Below the pieces are notes generated by a model. It was not told the DNA's origin. It worked only from the letters and a program-made list of their open reading frames with translations, and did no database searches. This document shows, in pieces, positions 1 through 9,986 of a stretch of DNA of 64,000 bases (position 1 is its first letter; every line of letters begins with the position of its first letter). The translations under genes and the position numbers were made by a program. This DNA is from Enterococcus mundtii. GTDB lineage: Bacteria > Bacillota > Bacilli > Lactobacillales > Enterococcaceae. Location of the stretch: contig NZ_CP018061.1 in the NCBI RefSeq assembly GCF_002813755.1, positions 168,501 through 232,500 of the forward strand, in the 5' to 3' direction.

Positions 1-321
1 GCGCAAAAAATCACAGCTGCATTGTTCTCTGGAAATATCAAAGAACTAAATGCGTCAGAAATCGAACAAGGCTTTGGAAACATGCCGAATGTAGAGATTT
101 CAAGTACCCCTGAAAATATCGTGGAACTACTTGTTTCCACAAAAATCGAGCCATCAAAACGTCAAGCGCGTGAAGATGTGTCGAACGGAGCTATAAGTAT
201 TAACGGTGATCGCGTAACCGATTTAAATTTTGTCATTGATCCAGCTACAGAATTTGATGGTAAATTCGTAGTGATCAGAAAAGGGAAAAAACGCTACTTT
301 TTGGCCAAAGTAGTTGATTAG
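1..321 (+). CDS. tyrS: Tyrosyl-tRNA synthetase, C-terminal part (5' truncated by window)
   Basis: Open from base 1 in the first frame (AQKITAALFSGN...) to TAG at 319-321, so only the last 106 residues are in the window. The fragment is the linker plus S4-like RNA-binding domain that ends bacterial TyrRS; the S4 signature is visible in SKRQAREDVSNGAISINGDRV and the terminal KKRYFLAKVVD. The catalytic Rossmann domain lies upstream, outside the window. The enzyme charges tRNA-Tyr with tyrosine in the cytoplasm. Its place just before tyrosine decarboxylase matches the tyrS-tdc-tyrP clusters of tyramine-forming enterococci and lactobacilli, where tyrS acts as a tyrosine-responsive accessory gene. 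The leader that would hold a T-box is not visible here. Confidence 0.93.
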   Translation, partial: AQKITAALFSGNIKELNASEIEQGFGNMPNVEISSTPENIVELLVSTKIEPSKRQAREDVSNGAISINGDRVTDLNFVIDPATEFDGKFVVIRKGKKRYFLAKVVD

Positions 322-425
322 AATTTAGTAATTTTTTACCTTGTAAAAGGTCTATTCCATTACAAAATTCCAATTTTTGAAACTTATCCTAATAGTTACG
401 CCGGTTGTCGTTAATACAATCATGA

Positions 426-462
426 GGAGAGAATTTACATTTGTAAATTCCCTCCTTTTTTT
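426..462 (+). terminator. Rho-independent terminator after tyrS
   Basis: Arms 426-438 and 443-455 pair over 13 bp with one mismatch around a 4-nt loop, followed by a run of seven T. It separates tyrS from the tyrDC transcription unit. Confidence 0.85.
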
Positions 463-538
463 AATTTTTATCAATTGTACCAACAATTCAAACAATTAAA
501 AGCATTAAAATGAAATGAGAAAAATAGGAAAAGTGATA

Positions 539-567
539 TTTACAGAAATAAAAAACAGGTGTAATCT
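539..567 (+). promoter_or_regulatory. Candidate tyrDC promoter
   Basis: TTTACA at 539-544 and TAATCT at 562-567 are separated by 17 bp, about 45 bp before the tyrDC start. The -10 box is weak, so this is a plausible rather than firm call. The ribosome binding site AGGAGG lies at 599-604. Confidence 0.4.
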
Positions 568-611
568 AAGCCTCGACAAAATTTAAAAAATTATTTTAGG
601 AGGGTTTCTAA

Positions 612-2486
612 ATGGAATCAAAGGTAAATGATTTAAATTTGAATGCACTATTCATTGGAGACAAAGCAGAGAATGGCCAAATCTATAAAGCTTTGTTAAA
701 TGAATTAGTGGACGAGCACTTAGGATGGCGTCAAAATTATATGCCACAAGATATGCCGATCATTACGCCGGAAGAAAAAAGCAGTGAAAGCTTCGCGCAC
801 ACGATCAATAAAACAAAAGACGTGTTAGCTGAAATCTCTACGCGGATGCGTACACACTCTGTCCCATGGCATAATGCAGGTCGTTATTGGGGTCATATGA
901 ACTCTGAAACATTGATGCCATCATTATTAGCCTATAATTTTGCGATGCTATGGAATGGAAATAACGTCGCATATGAATCTTCTCCAGCAACAAGTCAAAT
1001 GGAAGAAGAAGTCGGAATGGAATTTGCTACATTGATGGGGTACAAAAATGGCTGGGGCCATATCGTTGCAGATGGCTCATTAGCAAATTTAGAAGGTCTT
1101 TGGTATGCGCGCAACATCAAATCATTGCCACTTGCAATGAAAGAAGTGGCACCTGAATTGGTTTCAGGTCAAACAGATTGGGAATTGATGAATCTTTCAA
1201 CTCGGGAAATCATTGATCTGTTAGATCAAGTGCCAGAAAAAATCGATGAGATCAAAGCACATTCTGCACGCAGTGGAAAACATCTTCAACAATTAGGTAA
1301 ATGGTTAGTCCCACAAACAAAACACTATTCATGGTTGAAAGCAGCAGACATCATTGGTGTCGGACTAGATCAAGTGATTCCAGTGCCTGTGGATCACAAC
1401 TACCGCATGGACATCAAGGAACTTGAAACAATCATTCGTGAATTGGCTGCTGAACAAACACCGGTTTTAGGTGTCGTTGGTGTCGTTGGTTCTACTGAAG
1501 AAGGGGCAATCGATGAAATCGATAAAATCGTTGAATTACGTCGCAAGCTAGAAAAAGAAGGCATTTATTTCTACCTACACGTAGATGCAGCTTATGGTGG
1601 TTACGGACGTGCGATCTTCCTTGATGAGAACAATGAATTCATCCCATTTGATCAATTAAAAGAAGTACACGCAAAACATCATGTCTTCACAGAAAATAAA
1701 GATTATCTTTTAGAAGAAGTACACCGTGCATATCAAGCAATTGAAGAAGCAGAATCAGTGACGATTGATCCACATAAAATGGGCTATGTTCCTTACTCTG
1801 CTGGAGGTATCGTGATCCAAGACATTCGTATGCGTGATGTGATCTCTTACTTTGCAACCTATGTATTTGAAAAAGGAGCAGATATCCCAGCATTGCTTGG
1901 TGCCTATATTTTGGAAGGATCAAAAGCCGGAGCAACTGCCGCAAGTGTTTGGGCAGCGCATCACGTACTACCGCTTAATGTGACTGGTTATGGTAAATTG
2001 ATGGGAGCATCGATTGAAGGCGCACATCGTTTCTTCCACTTCTTGAACAATTTAACCTTCAAAGTGGGCGATAAAGAAATCGAAGTTCATCCATTGACTT
2101 ATCCAGATTTCAATATGGTTGATTATGTATTCAAAGAAAAAGGGAATGACGATCTGGTAGCGATGAATCAGTTGAACCATGATGTGTATGACTATTCTTC
2201 TTATGTCAAAGGAAGCATCTATGGCAATGAATTCTTGACATCTCATACAGACTTTGCAATTCCAGATTATGGCAATAGCCCACTTCAATTTGTAAAACAA
2301 TTAGGATTTACAGAGGAAGAATGGGAACGTGCTGGAAAAGTCACAGTCTTACGTGCCAGTGTCATGACGCCGTATATGAATAAAGCAGAACATTTTGAAG
2401 AATATGCAGAAAAAATCAAAGCAGCGCTTCAAAGTAAATTAGAAAAAATCTATGCAGATCAGTTAGTGGCAAACGAAACAAAATAA
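612..2486 (+). CDS. tyrDC: Tyrosine decarboxylase (tyramine-forming)
   Basis: A 624-residue PLP-dependent group II decarboxylase that converts L-tyrosine to tyramine and CO2 in the cytoplasm. Evidence is the PLP-lysine motif [15 protein letters not shown] (lysine about residue 389), the cofactor-binding [12 protein letters not shown] motif, and a length typical of lactic acid bacterial tyrosine decarboxylases (about 620 residues). A strong AGGAGG sits 7 bases before the ATG. The exchanger tyrP follows, so product export and precursor import are coupled, giving proton consumption and acid resistance. No frameshift or missing motif is seen. Related enzymes can also act weakly on phenylalanine; the sequence does not settle this. 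Confidence 0.96.
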   Translation: MESKVNDLNLNALFIGDKAENGQIYKALLNELVDEHLGWRQNYMPQDMPIITPEEKSSESFAHTINKTKDVLAEISTRMRTHSVPWHNAGRYWGHMNSETLMPSLLAYNFAMLWNGNNVAYESSPATSQMEEEVGMEFATLMGYKNGWGHIVADGSLANLEGLWYARNIKSLPLAMKEVAPELVSGQTDWELMNLSTREIIDLLDQVPEKIDEIKAHSARSGKHLQQLGKWLVPQTKHYSWLKAADIIGVGLDQVIPVPVDHNYRMDIKELETIIRELAAEQTPVLGVVGVVGSTEEGAIDEIDKIVELRRKLEKEGIYFYLHVDAAYGGYGRAIFLDENNEFIPFDQLKEVHAKHHVFTENKDYLLEEVHRAYQAIEEAESVTIDPHKMGYVPYSAGGIVIQDIRMRDVISYFATYVFEKGADIPALLGAYILEGSKAGATAASVWAAHHVLPLNVTGYGKLMGASIEGAHRFFHFLNNLTFKVGDKEIEVHPLTYPDFNMVDYVFKEKGNDDLVAMNQLNHDVYDYSSYVKGSIYGNEFLTSHTDFAIPDYGNSPLQFVKQLGFTEEEWERAGKVTVLRASVMTPYMNKAEHFEEYAEKIKAALQSKLEKIYADQLVANETK

Positions 2487-2523
2487 ACGTAAATATTATG
2501 ATGAGTGAAGAGAAAGCAAGTAG

Positions 2524-2537
2524 AATGAGCGCTCATT
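2524..2537. repeat. 14-bp perfect palindrome between tyrDC and tyrP
   Basis: AATGAGCGCTCATT is a perfect inverted repeat inside a longer imperfect hairpin (AGAGAAAG near 2511 with CTTTCTCT near 2571). There is no T-tract, so it may be an RNA-processing or attenuation structure in the tyrDC-tyrP message rather than a terminator. Function is unknown. Confidence 0.45.
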
Positions 2538-2730
2538 TCTCGTTCGAAACGAATAAAGAATGAGCCTCCTTTCTCTTATCAAATCTTTCATGTTGGAGTG
2601 CCTTTGAAGCTTGATGATCCAAGCAAAAAATACTCAAAGCACAAGTTGACCATACGTTTGCTTTTATTTGCTGTTAATGAAAAGTTTCAAAGACACGCCT
2701 ATTTATTTCTTAATAAGGAGAGTGTCAAAA

Positions 2731-4149
2731 TTGAGTAAAGCTCAAGTAAGTAAAATGGGGCTAGGGACATTCATTGGTTTGACCATGGCGCTATGTGCCA
2801 CTGTTCGTAGTATCCCAACATTGTCAGCTGTTGGTTGGACATTGATTTTTTACACGATTTTTGCCGTCTTGTTTTTTGCTGGACCCATTTCAATGATTTC
2901 TGGTGAATTATCAACGATGCTGCCGCAAGAAGGAGGCCCGCAACTTTGGGTCAAAACAGCTCTAGGTAGTAAATGGGGATTTGTCGTTGCATGGTTGCTT
3001 TGGGTGCAAATGTTCCCAGGAATGGTCATGGTCGCTTCTACCTTAGGTCCATTGTTAGGGAATACGTTTGGGAACGCCGCTCTTGGCAACAATCACTACT
3101 TCGTTTTAGGGTGTATCTTGGTCATTTACTGGATCATCACCTTGCTCAACTTGAAGTTTGACATGGCGAAAGTTGGTGGGAATATTGGTGTTTGGTTGGG
3201 TGTTTATATTCCTGTGGTGATCATGTTTGTTTTGGGGATATTAGCGTTTTTCAAAGTGGGACTTGTTTCAAACGGCTATTTGGGGGATTTTTCATGGTCG
3301 AAAGCATTGCCTGATCTACAACACAGTGATTCATTGAAATATTTGGCAGGGATCACATTTATTTTTGTGGGAATCGAAATGAGCTCAGTGTATATGCCTC
3401 GTTTGAAAGATGCAACGAAGAACTATACTAAAGGGGTCTTTATTGCATTGATCGGACTAGTTTTATTGAATGTCATCAATGCCTTGTTTGTTGCAAATGT
3501 CGTACCAGAAGGAAGAATGGAATTGGCAAACATCACACAACCAGTATTGATCTATTGTGATATTTTAGGATTGCCAACGATCATCGGTAATATCTTCAGC
3601 TTTATGGTCTTTATTGGTGTGTTATTACAATTGTCTGCTTGGGTAACTGGACCTTCTAAAACGATCATCCAAGTAGCACGTGAAGGATTCTTGCCACCAA
3701 AATTTGGCTTCCATAAAGAAAATGAATATGGTGTTTCAAGAAATGTGGTATTGACGCAATCAGTAGTTATTTCCCTCTTTGCGTTACTTTATGGCGTCAT
3801 GGATGATGTAAGTGCGGTCTTTCTTACATTGACGAATGCAACAACAGTGATTTATTGCATCGTATATCTCTTGATCGCCATATCTTTAGTGAAAATGAGA
3901 AATAGCCATCCAGAATTGCCTCGTCCTTATCGAATCGGTAAAAAAGGAAATGGCTTTGCGTGGCTGGTTAGCTGTATGCTGATGTTGGCAATTATCGCCG
4001 TTGTTGTTTCAACGTTAGGAACTTCAACATTAGCGGATGCATTGCTTGTTGCGGTCATCGCAATCGTGATGTTCGTTATTCCGCTGATCATCAATCGCGT
4101 GAAGAAAGCAACTTGGTTGACTGAAGTTGAAGCAGACTTAAAAGAATAG
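2731..4149 (+). CDS. tyrP: Tyrosine/tyramine exchanger (APC family)
   Basis: A roughly 472-residue amino acid-polyamine-organocation permease with about 12 hydrophobic segments, expected to exchange extracellular tyrosine for cytoplasmic tyramine. The N-terminal MGLGTFIGLTMALCATVRSIP and the glycine/proline-rich segments fit glutamate/tyrosine antiporters next to decarboxylases. The start chosen is TTG at 2731, because AAGGAG at 2715-2720 is well spaced from it. An in-frame upstream start at 2668 would add 21 residues lacking a ribosome site and not conserved in character. It is the partner of tyrDC. The nhaC antiporter gene often found next in this cluster is absent here. Confidence 0.92.
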   Translation: MSKAQVSKMGLGTFIGLTMALCATVRSIPTLSAVGWTLIFYTIFAVLFFAGPISMISGELSTMLPQEGGPQLWVKTALGSKWGFVVAWLLWVQMFPGMVMVASTLGPLLGNTFGNAALGNNHYFVLGCILVIYWIITLLNLKFDMAKVGGNIGVWLGVYIPVVIMFVLGILAFFKVGLVSNGYLGDFSWSKALPDLQHSDSLKYLAGITFIFVGIEMSSVYMPRLKDATKNYTKGVFIALIGLVLLNVINALFVANVVPEGRMELANITQPVLIYCDILGLPTIIGNIFSFMVFIGVLLQLSAWVTGPSKTIIQVAREGFLPPKFGFHKENEYGVSRNVVLTQSVVISLFALLYGVMDDVSAVFLTLTNATTVIYCIVYLLIAISLVKMRNSHPELPRPYRIGKKGNGFAWLVSCMLMLAIIAVVVSTLGTSTLADALLVAVIAIVMFVIPLIINRVKKATWLTEVEADLKE

Positions 4150-4183
4150 TGGGGGGACTCCCTCTTAGAGAATATAAAACAAC

Positions 4184-4310
4184 GAGGTTGTGACAGAAGT
4201 GTTCAGCTCCGAGAAATAAGCGTGAAACCCCGAAAATTGTTCTTCAAATTTTTGGGGTTTCACGCTTATTTCTGAAGGAGTTACTTCTGGAACACCGTTT
4301 ATTCGGTTCT
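4184..4310 (+). repeat. Short palindromic repeat element, copy A
   Basis: The element begins GAGGTTGTGACAGAAG, contains GTTCAGC, has a long stem (about 4213-4238 with 4246-4272, nearly perfect) and ends near GGAACACCGTTTA. The same order of landmarks recurs at 16558-16645, 42588-42956, 50035-50150 and 51481-51674. It is noncoding, lies between convergent genes and may act as a terminator. It resembles in kind the short repeats reported from E. faecalis (EFAR); identity to them was not checked. Confidence 0.8.
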
Positions 4311-4591
4311 AGGGGATGCAAGATAACTCATATCCTGGGCTCGTTGTTTTTCTTAAAAAATCAAGAGCAAAAAATAGAGCCGTCTCAACTTTTGGCGAAG
4401 TAGACGTGCTCTAATGCTCTATCGATGCTATCTGCTTTGAACGGACTACATGGGGCATGTTAATGCATGCCTCTTTAACCACATTTTAAGAGATTTTTAG
4501 AAAGAATAGAAGAGATTTCTTTTTTTGCTTATTTCTAGTTAAATACAAATGTGGACTTATCGTTAGTGGATCAGTTGATTACTAGTAAAAT
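4311..4591. other. Intergenic stretch without a recognisable gene
   Basis: No supported ORF. An imperfect hairpin (AGAGCCGTCT near 4375 with AGACGTGCTCT near 4402) and a palindromic GCATG...TGCATGC segment near 4457-4470 are visible. This is where nhaC sits in many related clusters, and no remnant of it could be recognised by eye. Confidence 0.4.
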
Positions 4592-4640
4592 AAATAGCAA
4601 AGTATCTTTTGTCCGAAGACAAGATGCTTTGCTATTTTTG
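4592..4640. terminator. Bidirectional terminator between tyrP and malR
   Basis: AAATAGCAAAG...TTTTGTC pairs with GACAAGATGCTTTGCTATTTTT around the loop CGAA, with T-runs on both strands. It lies between convergent units. Confidence 0.85.
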
Positions 4641-4665
4641 TTTGATTTGCCTAGGAATGGATGCC

Positions 4666-5682
4666 CTATTCTTCTTTCAATGGAACGACCGTTTCGCGTT
4701 TGATCAAACGATGGGGGATCACTAAACGTACACCATTGCTAACTTCTTCATGGATCAGTTCTTGTAATTTTTGCATCGCGACTCGACCTAACTCAGAGAT
4801 ATCGATGTCGATACTTGTTAAGTAAGGATGCATCAATGTAGAAAAAATCGAGTTATTGAAGCTGATCATCGAAAGGGTTTCCGGGATGATATAGCCATAC
4901 ATTTGGGCGAGTTGCATCGTGCGTAAAGCAAAAATATCATCGATAACAACTAGCGCTGTCGCTTCAGCTTTTTTTAAGATCGTGTCAAAATCCAAGTAAT
5001 CTTCAGCCTGTTCCAAGGTCACACTTGGATGGGCGTTCAGTCCTGCTAACATCATCGCTTTTTGATAACCGAAATAGCGTTCAAAGTATAAACTTTCATG
5101 TGTTGTATTGGTCACGAAAAGAATATTTTTATGGCCATTATCGATCAAAAATTCGGTGGCTTGCTTTCCTAACAGTTGATTGTCGTTATCAATGTAGATG
5201 ATTTCGTTCTCATGATGGTATGGTTGTCCGATCAGTGTGAACGGAATCTGTTGTTCATAAAGATAATCGATGACTGGATCGTCACTATCGGAGTAGACTA
5301 GGATAAAACCATCAACTTGTTTTTGTAAATGCATCCGCTGAACGTTCTCTAATAAGACGTCGAAACTTTTTGCGGTAGCAATAGCTGTTGTCACACCGTG
5401 ATGTCGTGCTTCTTCGTTGATTGCTTCCATGATTTCTAAATAAAACGGGTTGCCAAGACGCTCTTTGGAATCGAGTGGTGGAAGAATGACACCTACAGCG
5501 CTTGATACACGTTTACCAAGATTTCTCGCTGTGATATTGGGGACATATCCTAGTTCATCCATGATTTTTCGTACTTTCTTTTTCGTTGTTTCGGAAATAC
5601 TTGGATGGTCGTTGATCACGCGAGAAACAGTAGATGTCGCTACGCCTGCTTTTTTTGCAACATCTTTCACTGTAATTGCCAT
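4666..5682 (-). CDS. malR: Maltose operon regulator, LacI/GalR family
   Basis: A 338-residue repressor. The N-terminal helix-turn-helix and hinge (VKDVAKKAGVATSTVSRVINDHPSIS, then ITARNLGKR) are followed by a periplasmic-binding-protein-like sensor domain that ends ...RLIKRETVVPLKEE, as in MalR-type proteins. It is the last gene of the leftward malP-malB-malM-malR group and likely controls both divergent maltose units through the palindromes at 9744-9759 and 9955-9970. The order matches the E. faecalis maltose locus. A gap of about 64 bp separates it from malM, so it may also have its own promoter. The effector (probably maltose or a phosphorylated derivative) cannot be read from sequence. 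Confidence 0.88.
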   Translation of the reverse strand: MAITVKDVAKKAGVATSTVSRVINDHPSISETTKKKVRKIMDELGYVPNITARNLGKRVSSAVGVILPPLDSKERLGNPFYLEIMEAINEEARHHGVTTAIATAKSFDVLLENVQRMHLQKQVDGFILVYSDSDDPVIDYLYEQQIPFTLIGQPYHHENEIIYIDNDNQLLGKQATEFLIDNGHKNILFVTNTTHESLYFERYFGYQKAMMLAGLNAHPSVTLEQAEDYLDFDTILKKAEATALVVIDDIFALRTMQLAQMYGYIIPETLSMISFNNSIFSTLMHPYLTSIDIDISELGRVAMQKLQELIHEEVSNGVRLVIPHRLIKRETVVPLKEE

Positions 5683-5746
5683 AAGTTAAATCACCTTTCT
5701 TTTTCATCGTCCATCGTCTTGTTGAAACCAAGTTAAATAAAACTGG

Positions 5747-6757
5747 TTAAGTGAATGTACTAAATTCATAAGTTGTTTGGCTGACACGTTCTTGTCCAGG
5801 GCGTAGCGTAATCGAGCCAAACTCCGGGAAATGAACGATATCTGGTATTTCTTGTGGTTCGATCGCTAAGCCAAAATGAGAATGCATGTTTTGACCGTTG
5901 ATCTGTAAATCTGCATCGAACCCAGTTGTAGAAAATAATACCATACTTTTGTTCGTAGTTGCTATATTCATTTGGCGACCGGAAGCTTCTTCTGATAAAG
6001 TTAAGCTATTTTTGGTGAGTTTAGGCGTATTTAATAAAAAAACGTCATCAAGACCTGAAGGATACTTGGATAAAATCTCTGTCAGTGTATTTGGTTCTTG
6101 AAAATTGATGGGTAAGTCCGCTTTGTCTAGTGTTTCCCCTGTAGGTAATTTGTCATGATCCAAAAGTAACAAGCTATCTAATTGAATCTGGAGTTGATGG
6201 GAATCAATATCACGTTTTCCATTTCCAGATAGATTGAAATAGGCATGGTTTGTCGGGTTGCAAATCGTTTCTACTACACTGTTAGCTTTAGTGATCATCA
6301 CTAGTCTATTTCCTTCTAATTGATAGGTCACAGTCGCGGTGATTGGTCCAGGATAACCTGAAAATGTATCTTTTAAATAAAAGACGACACCCACTGCTTG
6401 AGGTGATTTGAATACTTCTACCTCCCAAAACTGAAAGGACCAGCCGTTTGTTCCGCCGTGGATATGATGGTTGCCATTATTTTTTTCTAGTTGGTGAGGG
6501 CCCCATTCACCATTTCTGATCCTACCTGCCACTGGACCAACCGTTGCACCGAAAAAACTATAATCAGATAAAACATCTTGAAGATTGTCGTAAGAGAGTA
6601 AGATATTTTCCATTTGTCCAAATCTATCTGCTGTGAATATTTGATGCAAGCGAGCGCCATAATTGAGAAGAACGACTTCTAGCTCGTCGTTCTTCAATGT
6701 GATTTTTTTTAGATTTGTTTGTTTGATGGGGAGGACAGAGATGCTTGGTTCAGACAT
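5747..6757 (-). CDS. malM: Aldose 1-epimerase (mutarotase) of the maltose operon
   Basis: A 336-residue GalM-type beta-sandwich epimerase that interconverts alpha and beta anomers of sugars. Motifs are NHAYFNLSG (catalytic histidine), an earlier HIHGGTNGW with the first active-site histidine, and the late [10 protein letters not shown] carrying the catalytic glutamate. Its start overlaps the end of malB by 8 bp, so the two are translationally coupled. In this pathway it balances the glucose anomers released by maltose cleavage so that glucokinase can use them. The role is inferred from position and family. Confidence 0.92.
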   Translation of the reverse strand: MSEPSISVLPIKQTNLKKITLKNDELEVVLLNYGARLHQIFTADRFGQMENILLSYDNLQDVLSDYSFFGATVGPVAGRIRNGEWGPHQLEKNNGNHHIHGGTNGWSFQFWEVEVFKSPQAVGVVFYLKDTFSGYPGPITATVTYQLEGNRLVMITKANSVVETICNPTNHAYFNLSGNGKRDIDSHQLQIQLDSLLLLDHDKLPTGETLDKADLPINFQEPNTLTEILSKYPSGLDDVFLLNTPKLTKNSLTLSEEASGRQMNIATTNKSMVLFSTTGFDADLQINGQNMHSHFGLAIEPQEIPDIVHFPEFGSITLRPGQERVSQTTYEFSTFT

Positions 6758-7421
6758 CTTTGCGCCAAACGTGTTGTAGATAGTCGAGTGTTAACGAAGA
6801 CGTATCAGCGACGATCGGAATGTCCTCCCCAAGATCTTCCTTGCGTCCAACTCCTACAGGATAAGCACCACTTGCGATGATCGCTTGGATGCCTGCTTTT
6901 GCATCTTCAATACCTAAACAATCAGTCGCCTCGAATCCGATTTCTTTGGCTGCTAATAAAAAGATATCAGGGGCGGGTTTGCCACTTGCTACTTTGCTAG
7001 GATCAGCAATCGCATCAAAGTAATCTGTTAGTTGCATTTTATCTAGTAATAATGGTCCGTTTTTACTAGCAGAAGCCAAGGCGATCTTGATGCCAGCTTT
7101 CTTTAATTCTGTTAATAAAGGAACAATACCCGGAAATACGTCTGTTGGCGTGATTTCTTGGATCATTTCTAGATAATACTCATTTTTACGTTTAGCTAAA
7201 GCAGCGAATTCTTCGTTTGAAAAGTCATTTTCTTTCTTGCCATAAGCAAGAAGCAATGTTAATGAATCTTCTCGGCTGACTCCTTTTAATTGTTCGTTGA
7301 AATTTCGGTCGATTGAAATCCCGATTTCTTCACCAAGTTTTTTCCAGGCGCGATAATGGAATTCTGCTGTGTCGGTGATGACACCGTCTAAATCAAATAG
7401 GACACCTTTAAACATGTGCAT
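6750..7421 (-). CDS. malB: Beta-phosphoglucomutase
   Basis: A 223-residue HAD-superfamily enzyme that converts beta-glucose 1-phosphate to glucose 6-phosphate. The nucleophile motif is [13 protein letters not shown] at the N terminus. The family hinge and substrate residues are seen in [10 protein letters not shown], and the acidic metal loop in [11 protein letters not shown]. It follows malP with a 14-bp overlap, which directly supports channelling the beta-glucose 1-phosphate made by the phosphorylase. It is called pgmB in many genomes and malB in the E. faecalis maltose literature. Confidence 0.94.
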   Translation of the reverse strand: MHMFKGVLFDLDGVITDTAEFHYRAWKKLGEEIGISIDRNFNEQLKGVSREDSLTLLLAYGKKENDFSNEEFAALAKRKNEYYLEMIQEITPTDVFPGIVPLLTELKKAGIKIALASASKNGPLLLDKMQLTDYFDAIADPSKVASGKPAPDIFLLAAKEIGFEATDCLGIEDAKAGIQAIIASGAYPVGVGRKEDLGEDIPIVADTSSLTLDYLQHVWRKDV

Positions 7422-9702
7422 CGTCCTTTCTTAATGGAATCGTCAATTGATCTGTTAGCTCTTGTGCTTGTCCATACACAGTCAATTCCAGTGCCTCACC
7501 ATTCAGTAATGTAAAGGTGACTTGTTCATCAGAAACAGCGATGAAAATCAAGCGACCGCGGTAATTGATATGGAAAGAATAGGCATTCCATGTGTTTGGT
7601 AAAAATGGTGCAAAAGATAATTCGCCATGGGCGGTTTTCATTTGTGCAAAACCTTGAACGATCGCTAGCCAACTACCTGTCATTGACGTGATGTGCAAAC
7701 CATCTTCCGTATCATTGTTATAGTTATCCAAATCTAAGCGAGCAGTACGTTGGTACATTTCGACCGCTTTTTCTTCCAAGCCAAGTTCAGCAGCTAAAAT
7801 CGCGTGGATACTTGGAGAAAGAGAAGATTCGTGAACGGTCATCGGCTCATAGAAATCAAAGTTCCGCTGTTTTTCTTCTTTGGTAAATTCTTCATTGAAG
7901 AAATAGATGCCTTGTAACACATCCGCTTGTTTAATGAAGCAAGAACGCAAGATCTTATCCCAAGACCATTTTTGGTTCAATGGCAATTCGCTAAGTGGTA
8001 AATCCGAAACTGGCATCAAATCTTTGTCTAGGAATGTATCATGTTGGACAAAAATTCCTTGTTCCTCATCGATCGGGTAGTACATGTTTTCGACAATATC
8101 TGCCCATTTTGCTAATTCTTCTTCGCTGATTTCAATTGTTGTTTCTTCTTTGAACGCTAAATAATTTTCACGAGTATAACGAAGGACCCAAGCAGCAATC
8201 GTGTTCGTGTACCAATTGTTATTGATATTGTTTTCGTATTCATTCGGACCAGTCACGCCGTGGATCATATATTTGTTTTGACGTTTGGAGTAATGGACAC
8301 GATCCGCCCAGAAACGAGCAATCTCAGCCAATACTTCAAGTCCTTCATTTTTCAGATAAGAGGTATCGCCGGTATAATTTGTATAATTGTAGATCGCGTA
8401 AGCAATCGCACCGTTACGATGGATCTCTTCAAAGGTGATTTCCCACTCATTGTGGCACTCGACACCTGTAAAGGTCACCATTGGATAAAGCGCGCCTTTC
8501 AATCCTTGTTGTTGGGCATTGTGGATGGCTTGTGGTAACTGATTGTGACGGTATTTCAATAAATTTTTTGTGACTTCTGGGTCAGCTAATGCTAGATATA
8601 ATGGCACGGCGTAAGCTTCTGTGTCCCAGTATGTCGCACCACCGTATTTTTCGCCAGTGAAGCCTTTTGGTCCAATGTTCAACCGTTCGTCTTCTCCGTA
8701 ATAAGTAGAGAACAATTGGAAAAGATTGAAACGGATGCCTTGTTGCGCTTCATCGTCGCCTTCGATCACTACGTCAGCCAATTCCCAACGTTTTGCCCAA
8801 GCAGTCGTTTGTTCTTTTTTGGCTTCATCATAATGAGTAGTTAACTGATCAAATTCATCCATAAGTGTTGCCACTTGTTGTGCTTCAGGGATATCACGAC
8901 TTGTCAAAATCAAGACTTCTTTATCCACGACCACAGGATCATTTGGTGTTAGATCATACGAGAATACACCTTGTAACGCTAATATTTGTTCTTCAAATAT
9001 AGGTGTTGTTTCTTTGCCGTTGATAAAATGACGCATGCCTGCAGTGACGGTGAATTGCTCAATGTCAAATGCATTAGGAATGGTCTTCGTTGTCAAATAA
9101 CCGATCGAGTCTTTTGTGCCACGGTCGGTCTGATTCCAGAAATGCTCATCGTAGTTACTATCTTCATTTTGGACATTTCCATCCAGTTTCGAAACAAATT
9201 TTACAGTGGCAGAGCCGGCGATCAATTCAACCTTTACACGAATATAAGCCGCTTCGCTTTTAACAATACTCAAGAAACGTTCAAATGAGAAACGGACTTT
9301 ATTTGTAGCTGTCGTAATCGTAAACTGACGAGACAAGACCCCGTTTTTCATATCTAATTCCCAAGAGAAATCTTCTGGATCTAGTGAAGCTAAGTCAATC
9401 AATTGGTCGTTGATGTAAATATCCATTGCAATAAAGTTGACTGCATTGATGACTTTTCCAAAGTATTCAGGATAGCCGTTTTTCCACCAACCTACACGAG
9501 TTTTGTCAGGGTACCAGATACCGGCTAAATAAGTGCCTTGGTGATGATCGCCAGAGTACGTTTCTTCGAAGTTTCCACGCATTCCCATGTAGCCGTTCCC
9601 AATACTTGTCAATGACTCTTGTAAACGTAAGTTTTCTTTATCTAATGTTGTCGTGCTGATTTTCCAAGGGTCGATCTGGAATAAGCGTTTGATTTGTTTC
9701 AT
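7408..9702 (-). CDS. malP: Maltose phosphorylase (GH65)
   Basis: A 764-residue inverting phosphorylase that splits maltose with phosphate into beta-glucose 1-phosphate and glucose. GH65 signs are the N-terminal super-sandwich domain ([19 protein letters not shown]), the (alpha/alpha)6 barrel with [16 protein letters not shown], and [12 protein letters not shown] containing the expected general-acid glutamate near residue 487. Length fits the family (about 750). GH65 also holds kojibiose and trehalose phosphorylases; the neighbours (malB, malM, malT, mapP) favour maltose. The ribosome site AGGAGG lies just before the ATG. Transcription starts from the malP promoter under a MalR operator. Confidence 0.92.
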   Translation of the reverse strand: MKQIKRLFQIDPWKISTTTLDKENLRLQESLTSIGNGYMGMRGNFEETYSGDHHQGTYLAGIWYPDKTRVGWWKNGYPEYFGKVINAVNFIAMDIYINDQLIDLASLDPEDFSWELDMKNGVLSRQFTITTATNKVRFSFERFLSIVKSEAAYIRVKVELIAGSATVKFVSKLDGNVQNEDSNYDEHFWNQTDRGTKDSIGYLTTKTIPNAFDIEQFTVTAGMRHFINGKETTPIFEEQILALQGVFSYDLTPNDPVVVDKEVLILTSRDIPEAQQVATLMDEFDQLTTHYDEAKKEQTTAWAKRWELADVVIEGDDEAQQGIRFNLFQLFSTYYGEDERLNIGPKGFTGEKYGGATYWDTEAYAVPLYLALADPEVTKNLLKYRHNQLPQAIHNAQQQGLKGALYPMVTFTGVECHNEWEITFEEIHRNGAIAYAIYNYTNYTGDTSYLKNEGLEVLAEIARFWADRVHYSKRQNKYMIHGVTGPNEYENNINNNWYTNTIAAWVLRYTRENYLAFKEETTIEISEEELAKWADIVENMYYPIDEEQGIFVQHDTFLDKDLMPVSDLPLSELPLNQKWSWDKILRSCFIKQADVLQGIYFFNEEFTKEEKQRNFDFYEPMTVHESSLSPSIHAILAAELGLEEKAVEMYQRTARLDLDNYNNDTEDGLHITSMTGSWLAIVQGFAQMKTAHGELSFAPFLPNTWNAYSFHINYRGRLIFIAVSDEQVTFTLLNGEALELTVYGQAQELTDQLTIPLRKDDAHV

Positions 9703-9736
9703 GATTCTCCTCCTAAATGTTTCATTTCTTAGGTTT

Positions 9737-9766
9737 ATAATAAACGCAACCGGTTGCGTCAGTCAA
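9737..9766 (-). promoter_or_regulatory. malP promoter with MalR operator in the spacer
   Basis: On the minus strand, TTGACT (9766-9761) and TATTAT (9742-9737) are 18 bp apart. The perfect 16-bp palindrome ACGCAACCGGTTGCGT at 9744-9759 fills the spacer. This is a LacI/GalR-type operator with a central CG, so bound MalR would block RNA polymerase directly. Confidence 0.8.
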
Positions 9767-9917
9767 TAGTAAACTGATAAATACTCAATCTTTTTTATTG
9801 GCGAACACTTCGCAAGGGGATAGAAAGCATCATTGCCCTAATATTTCTTTATAGTTCTTATTATATTAGCTTTGTCATACTTTTGGATAAAAAAATAAAT
9901 AAAATAAAAATAAAGCA

Positions 9918-9946
9918 TTTACAAAAAAAGGAATTACCTCTATAAT
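9918..9946 (+). promoter_or_regulatory. malT promoter
   Basis: TTTACA at 9918-9923 and TATAAT at 9941-9946 are spaced by exactly 17 bp, a near-consensus vegetative promoter directing malT-mapP. Confidence 0.85.
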
Positions 9947-9954
9947 ACGGATTA

Positions 9955-9970
9955 ACGAAACCGATTGCGT
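9955..9970. promoter_or_regulatory. Second MalR operator, at the malT transcription start
   Basis: ACGAAACCGATTGCGT differs from the 9744-9759 palindrome at two positions. It begins 8 bp after the -10 box, so it covers the expected start point and would act as a repressor roadblock. Confidence 0.75.
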
Positions 9971-9986
9971 AAAGGAGAGATAGAAA

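Noticed and set aside
2668..2730. Longer N terminus for the tyrosine exchanger
   Set aside because: The upstream ATG has no ribosome site, and the added 21 residues are unlike the family N terminus; the TTG at 2731 has AAGGAG well placed.
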